27,558 nt of DNA from Candidatus Omnitrophota bacterium (lineage in GTDB: Bacteria; Omnitrophota; Gorgyraeia; JABMQH01). The stretch is taken from the NCBI GenBank assembly GCA_026387595.1, contig JAPLLL010000107.1, positions 1 through 27,558 on the forward strand, given 5' to 3'. A program made the translations under genes and the position numbers. Below the pieces are notes generated by a model. The model was not told where the DNA came from, did not search any database, and saw nothing but the letters and a program-made list of their open reading frames with translations. Of this stretch, positions 1 to 7,116 are shown in pieces; within the stretch, counting starts at the first letter, position 1; every line of letters begins with the position of its first letter.

Positions 1-207
1 CCGCTCGGCTGTTTTATAATTAGGCACGCCTGTTACCATAAGGACATCGGCGTGACGCACGCTCCCGATAAGGGTTATGCCAAGCCTTTCTACGTCGTGG
101 CGCGGTGTAAATATATCCAGCACCTCTATGTCGCAGTTATTGCACGGGCTTGTTGCGGCGTGGAACGCGTTGAGAGACTTGGTTAAGGCTTTTATCTTTA
201 AGCTCAT
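1..207 (-). CDS. NuoB/EchC-like [4Fe-4S] small subunit of a group-4 hydrogenase-type complex (3' part cut by window edge)
   Basis: Only the first 69 residues are in the window; the gene continues past the left edge. The frame opens with an ATG at 207, preceded by AAAGG about 4 bases upstream and 10 bases after the stop of the NuoH-like gene. Residues 20-30 read SPCNNCDIEVL, with Cys22 and Cys25. This CxxCDIE pattern is typical of the small subunit (EchC, HycG, MbhJ) of membrane-bound [NiFe] hydrogenases, which carries the proximal [4Fe-4S] cluster; complex I NuoB has an adjacent Cys-Cys instead. The following segment, with RHADVLMVTG near residues 51-60, also matches the family. In such complexes this subunit sits between the catalytic large subunit and the membrane arm. 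Whether the complex is a true hydrogenase depends on the large subunit, which would lie outside the window. Confidence 0.85.
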   Translation of the reverse strand, partial: MSLKIKALTKSLNAFHAATSPCNNCDIEVLDIFTPRHDVERLGITLIGSVRHADVLMVTGVPNYKTAER

Positions 208-217
208 CTTGCCTTTA

Positions 218-1129
218 CTATTTACCCAGTATCGCCAGAACCAGCGCCAAAAACGCAACCGCCGCAACCGGCCCCCAGAAAAATCTCAGCGCCTGGTCTA
301 TCCTAAGGCGTGGGTTTGTGTTTTTAATAAGTATAATGATCGCTAAAAGCGCGATGTACTTGCCCATCAAGGCAAGCGGGCTCAAATCCTTTGCCCAGAA
401 AAGCATTATCAGGAAAAGCGGCAGCGCATATAACAAAACCGCCCTTGTCAGTTTGAATACTGCCAGCATAGGGCCGGAATATTCTATTAACGCGCCGCCC
501 ATCAGTTCCTGTTCCGCATCCGACATGTCAAACGGGACCAGGCAGAGCTTTGCCTGCATACACAGTATCGCCGCGATAAACGCGAGCATGCCCGAATATG
601 AGGAAATAACCGGGCCGTTGGCCATCTGATACGTAATTATGCTTCCTAATTTTATCGCACCGCCGGATTTTATTATCGCCGTAACAACCGCCAATATAAA
701 AGGGAGTTCATAGCCCAGAACAAGTTTCATCTCCCGGGATGCGCCCACTGAGGCAAACGGGTTAGCCGAACTTGAGGCGCCTATTATAAGCGCTATCGCA
801 GGGACCAGTAAAAGGTACAATACGACTATAAGATCGCCTATAAATGTCTTGGACGGTAAAATAACACTGTTGCCGAGTATGGTCGCGACCAGGATAGCGG
901 CAAGGAGCCCTGCATACGGCGCAATCAGGAAAGTGGCCCGTGCCCCCTCCGGAAAGATGGTCTCTTTGTAAAAAAGTTTTACTATATCGGTAAAATTCTG
1001 GTGCCAGGGCGGGCCCTTGCGCCATTGTATGCGCGCGCTGACCTTCCTGTCAAGCCATCCGGCAGTAAGCCCCGCAAACGCGCTGAATAAAAATCCAGGG
1101 AATATCACATACTCAAACAGCGTCTTCAT
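218..1129 (-). CDS. NuoH/HycD/EchB-like membrane subunit of a respiratory hydrogenase-type complex
   Basis: A 303-residue, very hydrophobic protein with about eight membrane helices, homologous to NADH dehydrogenase subunit 1 and to HycD/EchB/CooK. This is the membrane subunit that anchors the peripheral arm and couples redox chemistry to ion movement. Family loops are visible: RIQWRKGPPWHQNFTD near residues 33-48 followed by K51, SREMKLVLGYELPF at 131-144, VPFDMSDAEQEL at 198-209 (the acidic PFD..EAE-type loop), and NPRLRIDQALRFFW at 272-285. I chose the ATG at 1129 because it overlaps the ferredoxin stop as ATGA and begins the hydrophobic first helix; a longer frame (to 1162) would add an atypical tail. 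It lies between the ferredoxin and the NuoB-like gene, an order reminiscent of cooF-cooK-cooL. No antiporter (NuoL-like) subunit is visible in the window. Confidence 0.92.
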   Translation of the reverse strand: MKTLFEYVIFPGFLFSAFAGLTAGWLDRKVSARIQWRKGPPWHQNFTDIVKLFYKETIFPEGARATFLIAPYAGLLAAILVATILGNSVILPSKTFIGDLIVVLYLLLVPAIALIIGASSSANPFASVGASREMKLVLGYELPFILAVVTAIIKSGGAIKLGSIITYQMANGPVISSYSGMLAFIAAILCMQAKLCLVPFDMSDAEQELMGGALIEYSGPMLAVFKLTRAVLLYALPLFLIMLFWAKDLSPLALMGKYIALLAIIILIKNTNPRLRIDQALRFFWGPVAAVAFLALVLAILGK

Positions 1130-1617
1130 CTTTTCTTGGGCTGGATATCCTCTATTGACCACTTAACGGTGCGGACCGCAAGATTATCCCCGATCAGGTA
1201 AATATTCCTATCCGGGTCCTCCTGCACTTCTCTTATATCTATCGCCTTTTCAGGGCACGTGTCCATGCACTTCGGGACCTTTGAGGGCACGCCAATGCAA
1301 TAATCGCATTTTGAATCCAGGTATGGTATGAAATCCTGGAAAATTATCCCGAACGGGCATGCAATGGCGCAGGTCTTGCAGCTCGTGCAGCGCATCTTGT
1401 ATCTTTTTATGTGGCCGTCGGGGGCGCGCTCAAGCGCCTTGTGGTAGCAGGAGTTGACGCACGGCGCCTCTTCGCAGTGGCGGCATATCGTGGCGAACGT
1501 GGCGTATTCACGCACCGAAGTAATGCCATTATTCTGCGGGTGGTAAAAATAATCGCAGAACACCCTGCATTCCTTGCACCGATTACATATCTCTAAATCT
1601 ACAAATAGTCTTTTCAT
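1126..1617 (-). CDS. four-cluster 4Fe-4S ferredoxin subunit (HycB/CooF-like)
   Basis: A 163-residue soluble polyferredoxin with sixteen cysteines in four groups: 11/14/17/21, 45/48/53/57, 77/80/83/87 and 104/107/117/121, enough for four [4Fe-4S] clusters. This layout is that of the HycB/CooF/HydN electron-transfer family. Those proteins bring electrons from a partner dehydrogenase (formate dehydrogenase or CO dehydrogenase) to a membrane-bound hydrogenase. Here the nearest candidate partner is the HydB/HydG-like pair encoded just upstream. The ATG at 1617 has no clear Shine-Dalgarno sequence (upstream reads TTGATAATATG), and a 141-base gap containing a hairpin repeat separates it from the upstream gene. 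The stop overlaps the start of the NuoH-like gene (ATGA), implying coupled translation. Confidence 0.9.
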   Translation of the reverse strand: MKRLFVDLEICNRCKECRVFCDYFYHPQNNGITSVREYATFATICRHCEEAPCVNSCYHKALERAPDGHIKRYKMRCTSCKTCAIACPFGIIFQDFIPYLDSKCDYCIGVPSKVPKCMDTCPEKAIDIREVQEDPDRNIYLIGDNLAVRTVKWSIEDIQPKKR

Positions 1618-1683
1618 ATTATCAATATTGCTTGCAACAATTCGTTTAGGTTGATACTCAGTGTAGTTACTACCACTCCTCCG

Positions 1684-1732
1684 GGGACAGGTTCCTTAGC
1701 TTCTGCATATTGTTTGGGCCGGAACCAGTCCC
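1684..1732. repeat. REP-like hairpin (imperfect inverted repeat) between hydrogenase-module genes
   Basis: Arms GGGACAGGTTCC (1684-1695) and GGAACCAGTCCC (1721-1732) are complementary at 11 of 12 positions, around a 25-base loop. The hairpin fills much of the 141-base gap between the HydG-like gene and the ferredoxin, the only sizeable gap in this operon. No T-run follows, so it is not a classic terminator. The GGGGACAGG-type arm resembles the small dispersed hairpins associated with REP/RAYT-type elements; that comparison is from memory. I saw no second full copy in the window. Confidence 0.5.
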
Positions 1733-1758
1733 GACTGTCAATTACGATCGCGACCTCG

Positions 1759-2577
1759 TTAGTCCCAAATATCATTAAGTTCTTTCAGCTGCTCATACGT
1801 AAATACCGGCCCGTCCTTACATGCATAGAAAGGCCCTATGCGGCAATGGCCGCATTTGCCCAGGCCGCAGGACATGTTCTTTTCCATGGAAAGATATATA
1901 TCAGCCGGGGCAAGCCCCATTTCCAGGAATTTGAGCGCTACAAATTTCATCATGACAGGCGGGCCGCACACAACGCCTACCGCGTTTTTTACGTCAACGG
2001 GCGCGTCTCTCAGGATATTGGTGACAAGCCCGACATTGCCCCTCCAGTTCACATCAGCGACATCGACAGTGGTAGCAACATCCACCTTTGCCTTTTTCTC
2101 CCATTTTGGGATGAGGTCCTTATACACAATATCGGTCGGCGTTTTTGCCCCGTAGCGAAGCACCACCTTGTTATATTTATCCATATCCGAAAAAAGGCTG
2201 TATAAAAGCGAACGAAGCGGGGCAAGCCCGACCCCTCCGCCCACGATCAGGATATCCCTGCCTGCGAATTTGTCCAGCGGATACCCTGCGCCGTAAGGGC
2301 CGCGGATACCGACCTTATCGCCTTTATTCATAGCGTGCAGCTTGGAGGTTACAAGGCCGGCGTTCATTATAGTAACATCCATTATATCCTTTACGCCGGG
2401 ATCCGACGACGGCGTGAACGGCGCCTCTCCGAGGCCCGGTACGGTCAATTCTATGAACTGCCCGGTCCTGAACACGAACGGCTCTGCCGGCCTCAGGACA
2501 AATGTCTTGATGGTAGGCGTTTCCTGCCTTACCTCTTCTACAACGGCCTCAAATGGACTGTATATGTTTTTCTTCAT
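1759..2577 (-). CDS. FAD/NAD(P)-binding oxidoreductase, HydG (sulfhydrogenase gamma) / AsrB-like subunit
   Basis: A 272-residue ferredoxin-reductase-fold protein. A flavin-binding segment (RTGQFIELTVPG, 37-48) is followed by IRGPYGAGYP (91-100), a glycine-rich nucleotide loop IVGGGVGLAPLRSLL (111-125) and a CGPPVMMKF segment (204-212). A C-terminal [2Fe-2S] motif has Cys237, 242, 245 and 253. This is the layout of the gamma subunit of archaeal/bacterial sulfhydrogenases (HydG, the NAD(P)H-binding diaphorase subunit), of AsrB of anaerobic sulfite reductase and of related dihydroorotate dehydrogenase electron-transfer subunits. It overlaps the HydB-like gene by 29 bases, so the two are probably made together. 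No AsrC (sirohaem) or HydD/HydA gene is visible; the following genes belong to a group-4 membrane complex. The likely role is exchanging electrons between NAD(P)H and the iron-sulfur chain. Confidence 0.88.
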   Translation of the reverse strand: MKKNIYSPFEAVVEEVRQETPTIKTFVLRPAEPFVFRTGQFIELTVPGLGEAPFTPSSDPGVKDIMDVTIMNAGLVTSKLHAMNKGDKVGIRGPYGAGYPLDKFAGRDILIVGGGVGLAPLRSLLYSLFSDMDKYNKVVLRYGAKTPTDIVYKDLIPKWEKKAKVDVATTVDVADVNWRGNVGLVTNILRDAPVDVKNAVGVVCGPPVMMKFVALKFLEMGLAPADIYLSMEKNMSCGLGKCGHCRIGPFYACKDGPVFTYEQLKELNDIWD

Positions 2578-3640
2578 GTAATCTTCGCAGTATATACCGT
2601 ATATCTATCTTTCCCGGGCACACATCAATACACCTTCCGCAGCCGCAGCAGGCCTGTGTGCCCATATTGGCTGTAAAAAAATCGAATTTTTTAAGATACC
2701 TGTTCCTTAACCTCATATAACGCATCTTCAGGGGATTCGCCCCGCCGGCAACCCTTGTAAAATTCTTGTAAAGGCAGCCGTCCCAGATACGCATCCTTTT
2801 TGCGCTTGCGGAAGATTCCTCGTCAAATAAAAGAAAACAATGGCACGTATCGCACATGAATACGCATCCGCCGCATTCAACGCAGGTGCGCATCTGCTCG
2901 TTCCAGACCTTGGAATTATATCCCGCAAGCACGATCTCTCTCAGTGTTTCCTTTTTGGGTATTTTATGCTTAGACAGGTGCTCGTCCAGCTTCTTTACGG
3001 CCCTTTCCCTGCCGTCAGCTTTTTCCTGCAGCTGGTTGCCTGTTGCAGGCACCAGTATGTCCTTCATTGTAGCGGCTATAGACTTTGCCTTCTGCGAGGC
3101 GGCATCCACAAGATAGCCTTCCTGGATTGGGGAAAGATTAAAATCAAAGCCTTCGTCCGCATACGGGTTTATATCAAATGCCCTGCAAAAACAGCTTTCT
3201 TTAAATGCGGGGCAGTCTCCAGAGATTATAAGCGCGCTCTCCCGCCTGGCCTTATAAAACGGGTCAGGTTCATTGCCGTCGAGAAACACAAAATCCTGTA
3301 TCTTAAGTGAATACAGATCGCAGTTCTTCACGCCTGATACAGCAACCGGCTTGCCGGGCTTTATCTCTTTATTGTTAAAATAATTGCAGACCTGCTCTTT
3401 CAGGTGGGTAAAAAATGAACGTACGGGTTCAATGCTGCGGTAGGCGTTAAAAACAATTTCATCCTTGTTGACGTCCTGGAAACGGTTAAGCAGATATTCG
3501 TCGGCAGGCAGGTTGACCCCGTGTTCGCACTTGATCTTGGGGCCGGCATCGGTCTTTTTCGGCACAAAAAGCTCATAATCATGCGCTATGCGTTCGTAGA
3601 ATCTGGCCAGATTTGGGGTTCGTAAGAAGTATATGTCCAC
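2549..3640 (-). CDS. 4Fe-4S dicluster protein, HydB (sulfhydrogenase beta) / AsrA-like subunit
   Basis: A 363-residue protein of the hydrogenase-beta/AsrA family. Two ferredoxin-like cluster motifs lie in the C-terminal third: Cys253/256/259/263 and Cys331/334/337/341. A further cysteine-containing region (C107, C143, C150, C152) matches the conserved middle of the family. HydB passes electrons between the flavin subunit and the rest of the complex. It is the first gene of the operon. The start is the GTG at 3640: the frame is closed upstream by a TGA inside the operator and no later in-frame ATG is plausible. There is no Shine-Dalgarno sequence, because the Rex operator (3641-3658) directly abuts the start codon. 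Transcription should begin near 3682 from the promoter at 3689-3717, giving a leader of about 40 bases. Confidence 0.88.
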   Translation of the reverse strand: MDIYFLRTPNLARFYERIAHDYELFVPKKTDAGPKIKCEHGVNLPADEYLLNRFQDVNKDEIVFNAYRSIEPVRSFFTHLKEQVCNYFNNKEIKPGKPVAVSGVKNCDLYSLKIQDFVFLDGNEPDPFYKARRESALIISGDCPAFKESCFCRAFDINPYADEGFDFNLSPIQEGYLVDAASQKAKSIAATMKDILVPATGNQLQEKADGRERAVKKLDEHLSKHKIPKKETLREIVLAGYNSKVWNEQMRTCVECGGCVFMCDTCHCFLLFDEESSASAKRMRIWDGCLYKNFTRVAGGANPLKMRYMRLRNRYLKKFDFFTANMGTQACCGCGRCIDVCPGKIDIRYILRRLHEEKHIQSI

Positions 3641-3658
3641 TTGTGAAATATTTCACAA
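3641..3658. promoter_or_regulatory. Rex operator (perfect 18-bp palindrome)
   Basis: TTGTGAAATATTTCACAA is a perfect inverted repeat and matches the known Rex consensus TTGTGAA-N4-TTCACAA at every fixed position. It lies directly upstream of the HydB-like GTG start and about 30 bases downstream of the -10 box, so bound Rex would sit in the transcribed leader. The rex gene is encoded in this same window (8654-9283). Rex binds DNA when NADH/NAD+ is low and is released by NADH, so the hydrogenase-type operon should be induced under reducing conditions. Confidence 0.92.
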
Positions 3659-3688
3659 ATACCGAAAAATAAAAAAACGAACACACTT

Positions 3689-3717
3689 ATATTAAATTAC
3701 ACGGTGATTTTTGTCAA
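3689..3717 (-). promoter_or_regulatory. promoter of the HydB/HydG/hydrogenase-type operon
   Basis: On the minus strand, TTGACA (3712-3717) and TAATAT (3689-3694) are separated by 17 bases, close to the sigma-70 consensus. The predicted start near 3682 leaves a T-rich leader that carries the Rex operator. The promoter begins about 27 bases beyond the end of the AsmA-like gene. Confidence 0.75.
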
Positions 3718-3743
3718 GGTATTTCTTCCGGCGGGCCTTATCA

Positions 3744-5915
3744 TCAGGCCCACAAATCCGCCAACTTGTATTTATTCGGGTTTATCTTGCCGCCAAAAGG
3801 CAAAAACGTATCTAATGCCGCTACCGGCTGAAGCTGGGTCTCCTGTTTCAGACTGGACCAGGGCCCTGTTATCTTTACCTGGATACAATTCGCTATCAGG
3901 TCTATCCCTATCGTGGGCGGGATAAGTATCTGCCTTGCCAGCCTTAGGAACCCCTGCTTCTGAAATTGCACGCCTGCGGTCAGATCAGTGCTGCCGGAAA
4001 ACAAGACCTTGCCGGCCATAGTAAGCGTCAATGGCGGCGCCCTTCCTATAATCTTTTCCACGCTGATAGTTTCGTCTTCAACGGAGATATTTCCTTCGAT
4101 GTCCTTAAATGAAGGCATCTTGAAAGTCTGGGTAACGCTTTCTATGCCCTCCGCCACCTTTGAAAGCACCGGGGTGTGGGACATCACGCAATCGGAAACA
4201 TAAAAATACGCGGCGCCTCTGACCGTATTGGCCGATCCCCATTCGCCTATGCAGGCCGCGTTGCCGCTTAAAATGCCTTTCGTACCCGTGACTTCGGCAT
4301 TCGTCTCGGTAAGCTCGGCAAGATCAACTTTTTCGGCGTATAATTCTATGCCCCACTTCTTAAGACTCACCTTTGCCGAACCGGACAAGGAGCCTTTGCA
4401 AAAATGGGTTTCGGGGATATCCCCGGCCAATAAACCATCATCGATATTAAGATTAAAAACAAGCGATACGGGTTTCAGGTCAAGCGCTGAAAAATCCTTA
4501 ATTGTAACCGACGCATTCCCGTCCAGCGAATTAAAATTATCCATTTCGCCCTTCAACCTGCCGGAAAAAACTACGTTCCCGGAAAGTTTTCGCGCGGTGT
4601 CGCCCGGCTTCCCGGACAGGTCCTTGAGGCGGATATCCCCTCCCGACGTCAGGTCGAATGCCATATTTTTTAAATTAGATATTACGGCATGCGCGCTGAC
4701 AACAGAATCCCCGGTCTTAGCTTGCCAATCCAATTCGCCTTCTATATCCGATGTCAATCTTAAATGAAGGGCCGTTTCCACGCTACCGGATATCTTCCCG
4801 GTCAGATGCAGCTCTTTGGGCTCCCCGAAAATAAAGCTGCCGCTCAGATCAACGGGTTTTTTATAGACGGCGCCAGTAAGCCTCTGTATGGTAATCTCTT
4901 TTTCGGTGATCACCATGACGGCTTCGCCGTTCTCAAGGAACGTGTATTCCCCGCTTAACGAGGAAAGGTCTTTTAAGACCACGTCCACTTTCGCGAAACT
5001 TTTGGCGGGATCGTCTTTCACATATTTTACTTGATGCTTAACGAAGGCGTCGCATTTCACGCCGAGATCGCCGTACGTAAGTACGCTGTCGTCGATATCG
5101 CACCGGCCCGAAACCAGGAGTTCCCCTTCCTTATAGATAAAATCGGTTTCCGTTTTAACGTTGACAGCGCTCATGTGCCACGGCTTGAATATATCATCCA
5201 GGTAATAATGCCAGTATGCGCCGAGATACCTTGTGTCAAGCACGGCTGAACCGGTCGCGCTGTTTGCAGCCTTGTCATAATCCATTTTTAATTCTATGCG
5301 TCCGCCGCTTTTGTCCTGCGCGCGCGTCGAAATAATAAGCCTGTAAAGCGGCCCTTTTATTTTTTTCAGGGTTGCGTTAGCAACTGTTACCCTTCGCTCA
5401 ATGGTGCTGTCTTTTTTAAGATAATCGGAATAATCTATCCAGCCTTTCTGGATCGTGAACTCATTGATATCGATATCAAACCCGCCTATGGTCTCTAAAA
5501 ACGGCAATGCCAGCAACGGCTGAAAATTCCATTTGCCTTCCGCGTCGCGGCCGACGTTCAGATCAACCCCAACCATATCAAACCTTTTTATCTTCAATTT
5601 TTTCCATAATAGCGGCAGAAAATCCATGTCTACATCCACTGCCTTTGCGCGCAATATATAACTTTCCTTCAACGCAACGGGGCCCGCAAGTTCTACGTCG
5701 CGCATAAGAAACCCGCTGATCGGATCAAAAGAAATATGTTTAATTGTCAGCTTTACCGGGCCGTTCAAATTGGCGGCTATAAACTTATTTAATTCGGGCA
5801 TGACGATTTTGGGGATAACGATATGATTCAGGGTGAACGTAAGAAGGGCCTGGGATATTACAAGCCCGGTAATAATGTACAAAATAATTAAAATTTTATT
5901 TTTCACCGTCTTCAT
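3744..5915 (-). CDS. AsmA-like / DUF748-type envelope protein
   Basis: A 723-residue protein with one N-terminal membrane anchor (KILIILYIITGLVISQALL, about residues 7-25) followed by a long beta-rich region of the AsmA type. An early segment reads LTIKHISFDPISGFLMRDVELAGP, and the C-terminal part has repeated glycine-asparagine-rich strand patterns. AsmA-family proteins of diderm bacteria are anchored in the inner membrane, project into the periplasm and have been linked to phospholipid transport and outer-membrane maintenance. I chose the ATG at 5915, just before the hydrophobic anchor; a longer frame to 5951 would add a basic, unlikely tail. The start lies 20 bases inside the upstream exonuclease gene. 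It is the last gene of the nadE-rex run. A GGGCCT/AGGCCC hairpin (3733-3751) spans its stop but lacks a T-run. Confidence 0.8.
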   Translation of the reverse strand: MKTVKNKILIILYIITGLVISQALLTFTLNHIVIPKIVMPELNKFIAANLNGPVKLTIKHISFDPISGFLMRDVELAGPVALKESYILRAKAVDVDMDFLPLLWKKLKIKRFDMVGVDLNVGRDAEGKWNFQPLLALPFLETIGGFDIDINEFTIQKGWIDYSDYLKKDSTIERRVTVANATLKKIKGPLYRLIISTRAQDKSGGRIELKMDYDKAANSATGSAVLDTRYLGAYWHYYLDDIFKPWHMSAVNVKTETDFIYKEGELLVSGRCDIDDSVLTYGDLGVKCDAFVKHQVKYVKDDPAKSFAKVDVVLKDLSSLSGEYTFLENGEAVMVITEKEITIQRLTGAVYKKPVDLSGSFIFGEPKELHLTGKISGSVETALHLRLTSDIEGELDWQAKTGDSVVSAHAVISNLKNMAFDLTSGGDIRLKDLSGKPGDTARKLSGNVVFSGRLKGEMDNFNSLDGNASVTIKDFSALDLKPVSLVFNLNIDDGLLAGDIPETHFCKGSLSGSAKVSLKKWGIELYAEKVDLAELTETNAEVTGTKGILSGNAACIGEWGSANTVRGAAYFYVSDCVMSHTPVLSKVAEGIESVTQTFKMPSFKDIEGNISVEDETISVEKIIGRAPPLTLTMAGKVLFSGSTDLTAGVQFQKQGFLRLARQILIPPTIGIDLIANCIQVKITGPWSSLKQETQLQPVAALDTFLPFGGKINPNKYKLADLWA

Positions 5916-6696
5916 GCGCTTCTGCCGGCGGCTGTGGGAATTCGCCGTCAAGGGCCTTTCTTACCATTGTCAGGACCTCTTCATTAAAATCCTTGCCGAG
6001 TATCCATACTAAATACTCGCGGTCCTCGCGGGCAATATCTTTTATGTGCTTTTTTCTCCTGTATTTACCGAACGAAGGGTAAAGTTGGCCGTTCCACCAG
6101 CAAAACTTGCGCTCTTTATCAAAATAGTAGCTTTTACTTTCGTAATCAAAATCCTTAAGGGATTCTATGCCTTCGGCCTCGGACCCGTATTTTTGTATCT
6201 GCGCCTTGAGTATCTCGGCAGTGGCCTCGGCATCGCTCAGGGCGGAATGCGCGTTCTGCAGTTCCTTGCCGCAGTACATAAAATATGCTGCCATGAGGTC
6301 CCTCTTTTCGTGAATGTGATATATCTTCTGCGCATCATAGATGTCGCGGTCCTTCCAGTGGAAACTCAGGCCCGTATCGTAAAATTCGCGTTCCAGCACA
6401 GGCAGGTCAAACCGCTGTATGTTAAACCCGCCGAGGTCGGCGTCCCCTATGAATTCAAGCACTTCTTTTGCAACGTCCTTGAAGCGCGGGGCGTTTTTAA
6501 CATCTTCATCGGTTATATTGATGATCAGGGTAACGTTGGCGGGTATGTGGATGCCGGGATTGATCCGTTTAATATAATCCTGCCTTGCGCCGGACGGGTC
6601 CAGCTTGACCATGCCTATCTCAACGATACGGTCCTTTTCGACCCATGTCCCGGTTGTTTCAAGGTCCAAGACCACAAGCGGTTTAGATAATTTCAT
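5896..6696 (-). CDS. DnaQ-like DEDDh 3'-5' exonuclease
   Basis: A 266-residue exonuclease of the DnaQ/PolC-epsilon superfamily. ExoI motif VVLDLETTG gives Asp11 and Glu13; ExoII is GGFNIQRFDLPVL with Asp97; ExoIII is HSALSDAEAT with His150 and Asp155. This completes the DEDDh metal-binding set. A C-terminal extension (about 190-235), containing FCWWNGQLYPSFGKYRRKK and a REDREYLVWIL segment, resembles the short domain found after the nuclease fold in exonuclease X-like proteins. No polymerase domain is attached, so it is a stand-alone nuclease probably acting in DNA repair or proofreading, not a PolC. It starts 8 bases after the stop of the small secreted gene and overlaps the AsmA-like gene. 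Confidence 0.88.
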   Translation of the reverse strand: MKLSKPLVVLDLETTGTWVEKDRIVEIGMVKLDPSGARQDYIKRINPGIHIPANVTLIINITDEDVKNAPRFKDVAKEVLEFIGDADLGGFNIQRFDLPVLEREFYDTGLSFHWKDRDIYDAQKIYHIHEKRDLMAAYFMYCGKELQNAHSALSDAEATAEILKAQIQKYGSEAEGIESLKDFDYESKSYYFDKERKFCWWNGQLYPSFGKYRRKKHIKDIAREDREYLVWILGKDFNEEVLTMVRKALDGEFPQPPAEAHEDGEK

Positions 6697-6704
6697 CTGT
6701 TCTT

Positions 6705-7103
6705 TTATTTTTTCTCTTCTCTCTCGTATTTAGGTTTCGCGAAGTTCATCCTCTGGCTTGGCACCATAGTGGATATGATCTGCTTCTCTTCGGCCGAAAG
6801 CGGCTGCATCTTAGCGTCATAATCCGCGCGCAGCTTTTCGCATTGGGCATCTCTTGCCTTAGCGCATTCCCTGCATGCCTTTTTGTAATCCGCCTTAAGC
6901 TGGTTTATCTTTGCATTGGTCTCGCTGGCTGCCTGGTCCACAGCAGCCCTGTATTCTTTCGCAGTTTGTTCCTTTCTTGCCTGCACATCTTTTAATTTTG
7001 CCTCAGGGCTACTGCAGGAACCGTCCGCAGCAAAGGCCGTTGCGCCGCAAAAACAAACCATTACTATAGCCGCCGCATAAAAAACACCGTATTTTTTCGC
7101 CAT
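6705..7103 (-). CDS. small secreted coiled-coil protein, unknown function
   Basis: I do not recognise a family. The protein has 132 residues and starts with a clear signal peptide (basic MAKKYG, then a hydrophobic stretch to about residue 22) with a likely signal peptidase I site at AFA/AD. The mature part is highly charged, lysine/glutamate/alanine-rich and helical, probably a coiled coil from about 33 to 100. It contains cysteines at SCSS and in ACRECAKARDAQC, which could form disulfides or bind a metal. The start at 7103 is fixed by a strong GGAGGGG 5 bases upstream. It sits 13 bases after rubrerythrin and 8 bases before the exonuclease, so it is in the same operon. A periplasmic role is inferred only from the signal peptide. 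Confidence 0.75.
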   Translation of the reverse strand: MAKKYGVFYAAAIVMVCFCGATAFAADGSCSSPEAKLKDVQARKEQTAKEYRAAVDQAASETNAKINQLKADYKKACRECAKARDAQCEKLRADYDAKMQPLSAEEKQIISTMVPSQRMNFAKPKYEREEKK

Positions 7104-7116
7104 ATTCCCCTCCTTT

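Noticed and set aside
3733..3751. GGGCCT/AGGCCC hairpin at the end of the AsmA-like gene as a terminator
   Set aside because: The stem is good, but the following minus-strand sequence has no T-run and the hairpin includes the stop codon; too weak to list.
6046..6690. Long plus-strand open frame opposite the exonuclease (214 codons)
   Set aside because: It mirrors the minus-strand gene, has no ribosome-binding site and no protein-like features. Similar antisense frames at 1651-2205 and 4228-4767 were dropped for the same reason.
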